Origin: Lineus longissimus
Taxonomy: Eukaryota; Nemertea; Pilidiophora; Heteronemertea; Lineidae
DNA length: 64,000 nt
Direction of reading: 5' to 3'
NCBI RefSeq assembly: GCF_910592395.1
Contig: NC_088321.1
Location: forward strand, 10,914,001-10,978,000
The notes beneath the pieces are model-generated. The model saw only the letters and a program-made list of their open reading frames with translations, did not search any database and was not told where the DNA came from. Shown in pieces: positions 34,890 through 44,611 of the stretch; the stretch's first letter is position 1, and every line of letters begins with the position of its first letter. Both the position numbers and the translations under genes were made by a program.

Positions 34890-35993
34890 TTTCACATGGC
34901 CTTTCCTTGAACTGTATTTACAAAATCATTTTAAAGGGAGAAGAAGGTAATGAAATAGGTTGGTTTTCATACTAAATTGGCTTTCAGGGGGGCGTGACTT
35001 CTCCAAACAGAATCACTGAAACATTATTAAACGAAGCTAAGTGCAGTAGGAAAGGCCTACCTGAAATGTTCAATCCATGTCCAAAGCTGTCCTGCATACA
35101 CCAATGACGAAAATACATTATTGGATATCAGCATGTGCATGGCGGCACATGTTGGCGATCAGGAATATCATCCACCAACCACCTAGATCACATGCCCAAG
35201 TCGTCCCTTTAAATTTGTAAATTGATACGATCAATCTAGGCGGATCGTCAGTGACCATCGTTTACTCAGAACAGTGTCGGCAAAGAAGTCCTCTAAACCA
35301 ACAATCAGGCTACATTGCCATTGACCCCCCCCCCCCCCGATATTATCTGGTCATCTTTTCCCTCCCTTCAAACAAGTACTTCTCCACGGGTCAATTTTTA
35401 GTATAGTTACAGTCGCACCAGTGTCAACTGCAAACTTCAAATATATATTTTTTACATTATTTTGAAAAATTCGGGTTTTTACCAAGTTTTCGAGGAGTTC
35501 ATTTCATTTCATTTCGTTTCGTTTCGTAACATTCTATGTTTCATCACTAATTGCAAAAAAGAACTCAATGACCTTATATGATATGATAATCATCTAATGA
35601 TACAGGTAAAATGTAGCAATAAGTGAATAACAATGACATATACCGGACTTTGACTCGACGAAACATTTAGAAACAGTTATCAGGAATAATATCATGAGAG
35701 TTATGTTTACAGTATTGGAATTGGCCATGTCAATCAATATTAACAACAAGGTCGCCGACCCTCAGGTAGTGCGTTGCGCTTGTATGATCGAATTCTGCCA
35801 TCAGGCTGATTCGGTGGGCGTCAATCCTAAAGCCAAAGGGGGGGGGGATACCGACGCCAAAGGCCGAAATTCCGAGATACAGTTTTTTGATACTCCTACC
35901 TCGAGTATATTGAAAACAACTTTGTTTACAATGGGAAAAATAAAAACCAACACCATAAAATCTCATTTGTTCAATAAATCTAAAAATCCCTAA
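34890..35993. other. Upstream flank of the ATPase gene
   Basis: Holds a partial R1 repeat at 35058-35218, a C-run at 35327-35338 and a TTTCATTTCGTTTCG microsatellite-like run near 35500. The ATPase promoter should lie here, but no core element can be assigned with confidence. Confidence 0.45.
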
Positions 35994-36319
35994 AATAAAA
36001 AAATAAAAAAAACAGCATTTAAAAGACGTTTAAAAAACAACTTAAAAAATATTTTTTTAAAAACTTAAAATCCCGAAACTTAAAAAACGTATTTAAAAAA
36101 TATTTTTTAAAAAACTTAAAATCCCGAAAAACTTAGAAAACGTATAATCCCAAAACCTAAAAAACCTTAAAGTCCCGAAAATAAAAAAACTTAAAATCCC
36201 GAAACTTAAAAAACGTAAAATCCCAGCGGAGTTGGTGCTCCAAAAATTAAAAAATATTAAAATCCCAAAAATAAAAAAACTCTTAAAACTTACTTAAATA
36301 ATTGTGTGAAAAAATAGTT
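35994..36319 (+). repeat. A-rich AAAATCCCGAAA repeat region
   Basis: Irregular tandem units built on AAACTTAAAATCCCGAAA with poly-A runs, ending in TCCCAGCGGAGTTGGTGC just before the first ORF of the virus-like island. Similar AAAATCC-containing spacers separate genes inside the island (about 43380-43425), so this is probably its leader or intergenic signal. Confidence 0.6.
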
Positions 36320-37258
36320 ATGTCCAAGTGGTTAGATGGTCAAAATGGTAATGATCTTACAATTCAGTTGGATGAGATGTTGACTAATGTTGGCGGTATG
36401 AGATTATCTTCGCTGGACTTCCCGGTACGTTTTACAACATTTCTAGGAAGCTAGGAAACGACGCCTTCATAAAAAAAGGGTAACGGTAGTCACTTCGTTA
36501 TACTTCAGATGGACTATACACAAAAAATCTTTCATTGAGGGTTTCAGAGATCAGATGGAAATAGATGGACATAACCAAAGTGCGTTACATTTTAAACTCC
36601 AGGAAACAACTGGTAAACTTGGGGTCAGTTGTAGAAAAAAAGAACAACAGCAGTATTTTCTAATCATTACGGAGAAAGTAAAATATCTTTTGGGGTTTAA
36701 TGTTCGCAAGGGGGATTTTATTGAGGTGTTAGGAAAACCCGACGAGAACAGATGGGGCGACAAGCCAGTTAATGTTAGACCGTTCGAATAATTCCACATT
36801 CATTGCGATATAATTGATAAAAATGATATAATTTACACTCAAGAAAGTCCGATTTGCTTGCAAGAATTCCATTGAAAGAGTGTAATTTAGGTTATGCACT
36901 TAAACATTATTTGACGGAGTTGAGAAACAGACCATGTGAAGAAACATTTAACAAATTTAGGATCTGGATAACTGACGAACACAACCGCCCTGTGGACTTT
37001 AATGGGGCAGATGTATAACTAGAACTTCTCTTCTTACTAAATGAGTATAATTTGGGTTACTCGAAACGTCCAAAAAACTGGCAGAAAATACTAGAAGAAA
37101 TTCAGATAGATTTGGATGATAAATCTCAAGCTCAACAATCTGCTCCGGCTCCAAAGCAAACATCATTGTCAGTAAAAACAAATACAAGGATATCCCCCCA
37201 CGAAATGGAGCGTAGCTCACAGAAAGTTGTGTCACCCAACCAAGATTCTAGCATTTAA
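36320..37258 (+). pseudogene. F54H12.2-like virus-like structural protein (broken)
   Basis: Read through several breaks (stop near 36452, frame changes to about 36495, stop at 36789, others near 36875 and 37017). The pieces match the layout I recall for proteins labelled F54H12.2-like in invertebrate Polinton-like elements: an N-terminal SLDFP block, a KYLLGFN block in the middle, a HCDIID segment, and late TDEHNRPVDFNG, then a low-complexity Gln/Ser/Pro tail. Its likely role is virion structure. Function and family are from memory. Confidence 0.55.
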
Positions 37259-37283
37259 CATCTTTAAAATTATCTCAAATAAA

Positions 37284-37919
37284 TGAGTGAGAGTACCAAA
37301 AATACAATTCATCCTGATTTACCTGCTTCGCAGTATTCTTCATACCAGAATACGCCCCTGGAAAATACGCCCCCCTAGGTGTTGATGAGGTTAAACCACA
37401 ATAATTTAGACTCCAACAGATTTGTGAAGTCAAGAAGTATTTGGAGGAGGAGATTGAGTTTAGGAGAAAGATATTCTCAAAGTACAAAAAGGCATTCAAC
37501 GCAATTACTGGCATTAGTCACTTTCTTAATTCATCTAGCGTAGCAGCTGGATCTGTTGGTGTGTCCGGATGAGTGACAATTGGAAGCGCCATTATGTCAT
37601 CGGCTCTAAGTTGGGAGAAAAAAAACATACTTAAAAAAACTGGTGAACATGAGAAGATAGGAATGTTAGCAATTTCAAAACTTAACACATAAATGATTTA
37701 GTCAGTAAAGCCATTAGCGATTCCCACATTACAACCGAGGAATTCTCATTAATCATCAAAGAAAAGGAGAAGTATATTTCAATGAAAAATGCCATCCGAA
37801 AAAAACAAAGAGATGCTCCTACAGAGACTGTTGATGTGGAAATCCTGAAGCAATCTTTTTTAGAGGAGGGGAAAAAAATTGCAAAAACGGAAATGCTGGA
37901 AAAAATTAAGTCACAGTAA
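37284..37919 (+). pseudogene. Coiled-coil virus-like protein with Gly/Ala hydrophobic centre (broken)
   Basis: The pieces are a charged helical segment near 37420-37510 (VKKYLEEEIEFRRKIFSKYK), a small-residue hydrophobic centre near 37520-37600, then KIGMLAISKLN and, in another frame, an EEFSLIIKEKEKY segment ending at 37919. Stops near 37374, 37571, 37690 and a frame change break it. The layout recurs next to F54H12.2-like genes in other invertebrates (recalled). Its role is unknown; a membrane-active or virion role is a guess. Confidence 0.5.
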
Positions 37920-37980
37920 ATTACGTTTAATTATTAATCATCAGTAATTCCGAGCGCGCCTCCCTATTTCGCTTAAATAA

Positions 37981-38140
37981 ATGATGTACTATCCGCTGGT
38001 AGGAAAACATAGGAAGACCATTGACTATGCCTTTATAAATTTTGCTGTTTATGTGCGTTGCGTGAGTGATGATAGTCACGGAAGTGATGCTCTTGGCACC
38101 TTTTTCAAAATCAAAGAAAGTGATACTGTAGTTTCATGAA
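37981..38140 (+). CDS. Small ORF of the virus-like island
   Basis: About 52 codons from ATGATG, starting MYYPLVGKHRKTIDY and ending at TGA. It lies between the coiled-coil ORF and the Tigger insertion. Not recognised. It may be a whole small protein or the 5' part of a gene cut down by decay. Confidence 0.35.
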
Positions 38141-38372
38141 AATAACACCACTTCGGGATATTCAAGGCCCGGCCTCTTCTCTCGAGTCTATTCACCAGAG
38201 GTAACCAATGAGTGACTTCGCTGGCCCTTGTGATGGCTCAGCCGAGCTGTCACGGTTACGCTAAACCACTTATTACCGCAGCCCTATTGATTCGAAGTGT
38301 TGTGGGCCTACTGGTCGATGAGTGCGCATGTGGAATGACGTAAATTATAAGGCCACTCGCCGACCGTTTATA

Positions 38373-40435
38373 CAGGTTGTCTCATAAAACTGAAGCACCT
38401 TTAAGATTGATCCAACCCCCCCCCCCCAAAACAAAAAAGTCCTTATTGAAACTCTGAAGAAAAATCTACAAATGCTTGCATTAGTAAAGCAAAGTGATAT
38501 TCAGGCAATGATAGTAGTCACGAAATTCCGAAGAAAAACGAGGAGCTCATCCTTTGTTTTTCTACAACCCTCTTTTTTTGATTTAGACTCCCTAGGCCTA
38601 CGTGGGAGAAAACAGAATCGAAGTTTCTAGGATTTGTGGTTTTCTTGAGGAATTCTAGGGCCTCTTAGGCCTATAAATGAAGCCCCACTGAGGGTACCCA
38701 CATTGCAGACAACCTGTGCGACAATGGATGCTGTAGAGCTGCTGAGAAAACGACGCCGGCGCTACACCGTGACAGAAAAACGTGCCTACCTGAGAGACCA
38801 GAAGGAGGCACTGGTGAACGGTACGGTGCGCAGTATGAGAGAGTTCGCCGCCCACTATAACATCCCCTGGGAGACGTTTAGAAGGTGGAATCTCGAGGAC
38901 CTCGAGCAGAAGCAAGAAGAAGACGATGATGGAGCCCCGTGATCCGTTATGGCCACAGGTTGAGGACCAGCTTTACCAATGGCTGCAGCAGATGAGAAAG
39001 CGTCGCCTCGCAGTCTCCGTTCTCGACATTCAAGATAAGGCGTTGGTAGTGTGGCAAAGCTGGTGGAATGAGTTAGCTCAAGATGTCAGAGAAGGGATTC
39101 AGCATTGTCGCCCTCAGCTATGGGATTTCAACGCATCCATAGGCTGGGTGGAGTGCTTGATGAAGAGACGCCACGTGTCCCTACGGAAGGTGACCAAGGA
39201 TACAACGACCGTCCCCGCTGATGCTGCTGCAAGGATCCAGACCTTCCGAGATGCGGTTACTGGGAGCATCGATCGTCTTGATATACAGATGCGGTTCTTC
39301 TTTAACATGGACCAAACCTTTGTCCTGTTTGATATTAGAACCATGTACACGGCCAACAACACGGGGGAGAAGGCCATAGACGTCTGATCATCCAGGTCCA
39401 ATACTAAACTGGGATGCACAGTCACCCTCTGCATCGCAGCCTCTGGAGCAAAGTTGCCGGCGCACATCACCTTCCCCAGGAGGTTTCGTCCGGGTGTTTG
39501 CAGCCCTCTAAGACAACCCACCAGCAGATGTAAAGATTACCCTATCGGAAGCTGGTTGGATGAGGGAGGAAACGGCGCACAACTGGTTAGATGAAGTTCT
39601 ATCACCCTACGTCACCGACAACGAGACCGACCAGTTCCTGTTAATCGTCGATCATTATCAGGTCCACCGGACAGAGAACTTCCGGACGAGAGTCCGCGAC
39701 ATGAGAGGCAGCCTGGATTACGTACCTGCTGGTTGCACATCCCTCGTACAACCGTTAGACGTTGCAGTCATGAAGTCCTTCAAATGTCACTCACGTACGG
39801 CGACAATGGAAATCGTGGAAGAAGGACCACACGGACGAAAGAGGAGACTGCCCTCACATAGAGACGTGACCAACATCATCAGAGATGCCTGGGATGGTGT
39901 TGATGAGGACGTTATCGTCAACTGATTTGAAGCATCGTTTCGACAAAGGCCAATCGAAGCTGGACCACATGCTATCTTGGAGGAAGAAGAGGAGACTGCC
40001 ATGGATGGACCAGAGTTCGTGAATGTAGTCGAGGAGGACATTGTGATGGACTTGAATTGACTGTGGGTGTTGTGAATGATTGTGGGTACGATTCTGAAAG
40101 CCGGACAATCTAATAATGTGTATCTTTAGCTTTGAAAATAAATTGAATCGGGATTTGCATCGTTCTTTTTTATTCCTTCACTGATCACTTCGGACAAGAC
40201 TGTACATTCAGAGGGATGTTCGGTTTTTTCTCCAGATATGTGACGGACAACTTCTCATTCTTACCAATTTCGCATTGCAAAGTATCTTTGAAAGCCCGAA
40301 GCTGGTAAGGGATGATAAGACCCGAAGACATGCTTCATTACCTCCCTGAGCAGTGCCTCACTTTGAAAGGGCAGGTCAGTCCCTAAAACCAGCAGAAGCC
40401 AATATGTCAGTTGGACTTTTTTCATGGACACCCTG
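38373..40435 (+). mobile_element. Tigger/pogo transposon 2
   Basis: Ends CAGGTTGTCTCATAAAA on the left and complemented CAGGGTGTCCATGAAAA on the right, with TA at 38371-38372 and 40436-40437. It carries a plus-strand CENP-B/Tigger transposase with breaks. A C-run lies near 38409. It interrupts the virus-like island. Confidence 0.85.
38703..40059 (+). pseudogene. Tigger/pogo transposase 2 (broken)
   Basis: The first frame (38703-38942) holds the helix-turn-helix (KRRRRYTVTEKRAYL, NIPWETFRRW). The second (38926-39387) holds the CENP-B-like domain and the first catalytic block FFNMDQTFVLFD, with Asp intact. After a stop and frame changes, 39560-39925 holds LLIVDHYQVH and CTSLVQPLD, and an acidic tail runs on to 40059 past a TGA at 39923. 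Unlike copies 1 and 3 it lacks a hydrophobic leader. Confidence 0.85.
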
Positions 40436-40517
40436 TACACTATCAGCCATTAGCACTGGGACAACCTTAACACTACCAATGACGATTAGTTGAAAATGTT
40501 CTGGGAAACTCAGTACA

Positions 40518-40724
40518 ATGGCCGATTTCATGAAACTACAGATTTTTACGTTTAAAAAATTGATCAGATTGTGTGCGACGGGAAAAAACCCACTGTCGTT
40601 TTACCAGAATCAATTTAACACGGCAGTGTGGTTTGCAACAACCGGCTGTAGGGTTTCGGTCAACCAACACTTGAACTACAAAACTCCAATGATCAGATCG
40701 TTTTATAGATTTCACACATACTAG
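40518..40724 (+). CDS. Virus-like protein, N-terminal piece
   Basis: 68 codons with SFYQNQFNTAVWFATTGC and RFHTY at the end, blocks I recall at the start of the same larger uncharacterised protein family that continues at 40740. A stop after RFHTY separates it from the next frame. It probably belongs to one decayed gene with the two following frames. Confidence 0.5.
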   Translation: MADFMKLQIFTFKKLIRLCATGKNPLSFYQNQFNTAVWFATTGCRVSVNQHLNYKTPMIRSFYRFHTY

Positions 40725-40739
40725 CAGGTTTGTAAAATT

Positions 40740-41036
40740 ATGAAAAACTTACAGATCCCTAGTCCGGGCGAAATCAATTTTAACGAAACGAATAAAAGTA
40801 TTAACTGTGGAAAACTAGGAGAGTTACTAAGCGAGTTTGGTTTAAAAGACGAGTATGATTTTTCGGTGTTTGACGGATGGACCTCCTGGAGTGTTCCAGA
40901 CTATAATTCCAACATCACAGATCCGGGTTATCACATAAATGACCCAAAAATACATTTCTTCCTGATGCAAGTTCACGAAAATAAAATGCCTCCAATGTTT
41001 ACTGCAGATTGGGATGCTGGAATGGCTACCTTTTAA
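40740..41036 (+). CDS. Virus-like protein, middle piece
   Basis: 98 codons. MKNLQIPSPGEINFNETN and ELLSEFGLKDEYDFSV follow the order recalled for this family, where a PLPGD-type block and NEFG block come after the FHVYY block. It ends at a TAA, after which the frame stays open. Confidence 0.5.
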   Translation: MKNLQIPSPGEINFNETNKSINCGKLGELLSEFGLKDEYDFSVFDGWTSWSVPDYNSNITDPGYHINDPKIHFFLMQVHENKMPPMFTADWDAGMATF

Positions 41037-41555
41037 TATCCAGATACTTTCATCAGGTGGCATGTTAATCAACATAAAAATGTTTTTGCCGTTATCAAAC
41101 AGAACCATTGTCAGACGTGTCAACAATTCATGATTTTGAAATCAGCGGGTTTCTCAAACCCTGGTATAGAGAGGCTGAATGATTCTGTCCGAACATATGT
41201 TTACTGCATACTTGGCGCCCAAGCACTCACCAGAACTCCGATTACAGGAGCAACAGGAACTGAATTTGATGCCCTGAAAGAATTTACCAAACTTTTAAAA
41301 TACTCAATCAACAAACACGCTGACATTCCTACCTCAGTTCAAAGGTATCAAAAATCAATTGCCCAAACCCACACCAGATTGGATTATGTAATTGCCCCAG
41401 GTTTATACATCATTGGTACCAACATGGTCTTAAAAAGCGGGAACATCATGAATTTCAACAATAATATTTTGATAGCACCCCAAAAAATGAGTGTTGGGAA
41501 AAATGACATCAACCGTAAAAAGAATACTGCACCTCCTTTAAATGTCCACCTGTAA
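41037..41555 (+). CDS. Virus-like protein, C-terminal piece
   Basis: The first ATG is at 41130, but the frame is open from just after the TAA at 41034-41036. It contains RLNDSVRTYVYCILGAQA, IPTSVQRYQKSIAQTH and RLDYVIAPGLYI, distinctive blocks of an uncharacterised family present in many marine invertebrate genomes beside the other ORFs of this island (recalled). Its biochemical role is unknown; it is probably structural. Confidence 0.6.
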   Translation, partial: YPDTFIRWHVNQHKNVFAVIKQNHCQTCQQFMILKSAGFSNPGIERLNDSVRTYVYCILGAQALTRTPITGATGTEFDALKEFTKLLKYSINKHADIPTSVQRYQKSIAQTHTRLDYVIAPGLYIIGTNMVLKSGNIMNFNNNILIAPQKMSVGKNDINRKKNTAPPLNVHL

Positions 41556-41566
41556 AGACTTACAAA

Positions 41567-41791
41567 TTGAAAGCGGTGTATAAAACGATAGTCGAGGAGG
41601 AAACTCCGGAAATTAAAAAAAGATTTTCCACCGATGATTCTACAGTTGATGATTATGCTACGCATGCAACGCATGTAAATGCTGCCGATGGCAGGCAGGT
41701 AAGTGATGATTATGCTACTCATGAAAACATGAAATTTATTTTAGCCACCACAGCCGGTGGAGTTGTAAGTTTAATTTGGTATTTTAGCTAA
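41567..41791 (+). CDS. Small membrane protein of the virus-like island
   Basis: 74 codons, intact. A charged N-terminal part has a repeated DDYATH motif (two copies), followed by a C-terminal hydrophobic helix (FILATTAGGVVSLIWYF). The tail-anchored layout suggests a small envelope or internal membrane protein. No family name recognised. Confidence 0.55.
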   Translation: MKAVYKTIVEEETPEIKKRFSTDDSTVDDYATHATHVNAADGRQVSDDYATHENMKFILATTAGGVVSLIWYFS

Positions 41792-41796
41792 ACTAA

Positions 41797-43332
41797 ATGG
41801 CTGATGTTGGAAGTGATCCTCCAGAAGGTAATCCCGAAGATGATTCCCCTATGAATTCTGATTACTCTGTGAATTCTGATTCCACTTCATTCCATAAGAG
41901 TGACTTGATGATATGTATCTATCTTACAACTCATTATCTAGTTCTGGGGATAATTTAGCTGATGATCCCTCAGATTTTAGTAAGCCGAATGTTTCTTGGT
42001 CAAACGAAATTATAAGTATAACTAAAGAACTGAAAACGAAATTGAATTTATTTTTTCAAGATAAAACAGATGAACAAAAACAATTAGAAGATAATTCCAA
42101 ATTACCGTGGTTTCCAAAAACCTCAACAATTTAGGTTTACAAAAGGAAATTTAAAGGAACTGGAAAACCTCGTTTTTACAGTAGAGGAAGTTTATGAGGT
42201 TGTTAATGAGGTTGTTAAAAATAAAAATTTAAAAATAAACCCTCTTGATAGTCGTCCTCTTTTTGAAAATAATCTCTTCATGGTTGGTAGGAGTATTGAA
42301 GGAAAACTATTCTGGGTTCAGATAACGGATGATAAAGGAAATATTCTAAAGGAATCTGAAATTAAGAAATTTACTGTTGGAGAGTCAGTCGTGGCCAAAT
42401 TAGATGAAATGAGTCATTATTTAGACCCCCACAAAATATATTTCTATTGCTAGAACAGAACAAGAGAGAAAAGAATGGGAGCCACCAGAACAAATTCAGA
42501 GGTATGAGACTGTTAATGAGTTACGACCTTCATCTGCGAAGCGAACTCCAATCAGCAGTCCAACAGAGCAGAGATCCAATGTAGTAAATCAAATCGAAGA
42601 TACAATTAACGAAGATACAATTATTATAACAGTGATGATGGAAACTATGATTCAGACGATCTCCTTGAAAAGTTAATGACGATATTATCTGTTGCAACTG
42701 ATCAAGTAGAAGAAGTATTCGGCTCTAGAGAAATTAAGAAAGTTACCACCAATTTAAAAGAGATGAAGAATAATATAACCGAACTTAGAAATAAGATTGA
42801 ACGGTTTGAAGAGCAGTACGATAAGGAAGGTGATCCCGAGAAGAGACAGGAAATAGAGGAATCATAAGACAAAGAAAATAAAAATTTGAAATCCCTTGAA
42901 AATGAATATGAATCACAAAATGAAAGATGAAAGGGAGTATGGAAGGATTTTTTAAAACAACCAGATTCAAAGATCCCTCTGAAAGATAGATTAAAATTAC
43001 TCTTCAATTTGGAAGGTTTATAAATTGGTACTTTAGTACTCATTATGATACTAACCACTCTAGGATTAGCTATTAGTAATTCCATTAGGTTGACAACTAA
43101 GCCTAATCCGAACCCCCATAACCCCCCAAAACGAGAACCAAGCATTACAAATAGAGTAAGGGAAGGACTCAAGAAGGTTGCTTGGAGGCTTAAAGAATTG
43201 GCTAAGAAGTCAATTGTAGCTTTTCCGAGTATTATTGGTTCCATTGTTTCACTCATCTTGAAATCAGTAGGTGATGTTGTTGGTTTTCTGGCTGAAAATG
43301 CTATCATCCTATTGATGATTGTTGTTAGTTAA
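41797..43332 (+). pseudogene. Virus-like coiled-coil/membrane protein, paralogue A (broken)
   Basis: It starts ATGGCTGATGTTGG. The N-terminal acidic region (41797-42134) is followed by a globular part (about 42130-42450, with NNLFMVGRSIEGKLFWVQI), a coiled coil (42676-42990), a hydrophobic segment with TLGLAISNS, a Pro-rich linker, a basic amphipathic helix and a second hydrophobic region (LPSIIG-type block near 43220 to 43330). Several frameshifts and stops break it. The end of the protein matches a family recalled from cnidarian genomes. A role in membrane remodelling or attachment is only a guess. Confidence 0.55.
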
Positions 43333-43425
43333 ATAATCTATGGTTTAATTGATTGTGTAAAAGCCGTTAAAAGGGGGAAATAAAAAAGTAAAATCCAACC
43401 TGTTCGGGGATTTTAGTTAATCTTA

Positions 43426-44603
43426 ATGGCTGAAGTTGGAGGTGATCCCGAAGACATAGAAATGGATGATCTCAGTGGCTTTAACATTGGTAATCCTGAG
43501 GATTATATTGACCCCAATCTTTGAATCCTGATGAAGAAGAAACTTGTAACGCAATAGCCGAACTAAAAAGTAATTTAACTGCAGAAACCTCATTTGATAC
43601 TCCAGGAAGACCAGAAGTTTATAATCCCACCTTAAAAGCTGCGCAATCAAGGAGGACAAATTTAAAAAATCCTTATTTGGAAAAAAATGGAAAAGGACAG
43701 AAACAGGTATACATAAACTTTCGCTTGTGTTGAAAGAAACCGGATCTGTCTTGTCACTAAATTATGGTGGTAAGAATATTGATATCATTAACAAATCTGG
43801 GAAATTACATGAGTATAATACATTGAAAAGGCATCAAGGGGTAGAAGTAGCTGAGTATGTTAAGGATATTCTTAAGACACCTTATGAAAAAATTATAAAT
43901 AAGGCTGATTTTAGGGGAGTTGAACCGTCCACATCAGCAAACTATCTTTGGAAATAAATACACAAGAAAAGTAGAAGATTGAATTAACGGTGATGATGGA
44001 AGTTTAAACGGAGACATTCTAAATCAAACATTAATGAAGACAGTATTGACTTCAACTGAAGCAGAGTTAGTAGAAGAATTCGAACCTAGAGATGCTAGAG
44101 AAATGACGACACTAAGATTAAATGAGATAAAGATGGCTGAAAGAAGAATCAGACCTATCAGTAAGATTGCACTACTTGATGAAAAATATGGTCAGGAAAC
44201 TGATCCTGTGGAGAAGCTGAAAATAAAGGAACAATCAGACCAAGAAAAGAGAAATTTGAAATACCTTAATGATGAATATAAATCACAAAATGAAAGATTG
44301 AAGAGAATTTGGAGAGACTACATAAAAAAACCAGACTCAAAAATACCTCCGAAAGATAGATTAAAATTACTCTTAAAATTGGAGGGCCTAACTATTGGAG
44401 CAATTGTAACTGCGGTAATAATGTTTTTCACAACCTTAGGTCTTTCTATCAGTAATTCCTTGAGAGCAGTAAAACCTCCTGGACCGAATCCTCTTGGACC
44501 AACTCCTCCAAAACCAGATGTCCCAGATAGAGTGAAAAATGGATTAAAGAAATTTGCGGAGTGGTTAAAAGAATTAGCGAAGAAATCAGCTGCGTTTTGC
44601 TAG
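43426..44603 (+). pseudogene. Virus-like coiled-coil/membrane protein, paralogue B (truncated)
   Basis: A tandem relative of 41797-43332: it starts ATGGCTGAAGTTGG, has a shorter N-terminal part (43426-43957, broken), then a coiled coil (44034-44340), the hydrophobic TLGLSISNSLRAV segment, a Pro-rich linker and the amphipathic WLKELAKKSA helix. It stops at TAG 44601-44603, where paralogue A goes on into its second hydrophobic region. The end lies just before the target site of the next Tigger element. Confidence 0.6.
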
Positions 44604-44611
44604 ACGGATTA

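Larger units (their letters stand above)
35994..44609 (+). mobile_element. Virus-like (Polinton/PLV-like) structural gene island, endogenised
   Basis: All ORFs run on the plus strand with short AT-rich spacers and no introns, unlike the host gene. The order is an F54H12.2-like protein, a coiled-coil protein, a small ORF, a larger protein in two or three broken pieces, a small membrane protein, and two paralogous coiled-coil/membrane proteins. Similar sets recur as uncharacterised multi-copy ORFs in cnidarian and other marine invertebrate genomes (recalled, not searched). Several stops and frameshifts show decay. No polymerase, integrase or packaging ATPase is visible, so the island is partial. 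A Tigger element interrupts it at 38373-40435. Confidence 0.6.

Noticed and set aside
42702-43307. Minus-strand 201-codon frame in the virus-like island
   Set aside because: It mirrors the coiled-coil and membrane protein on the plus strand. Its Ser/Phe/Leu-rich composition is typical of an antisense shadow.
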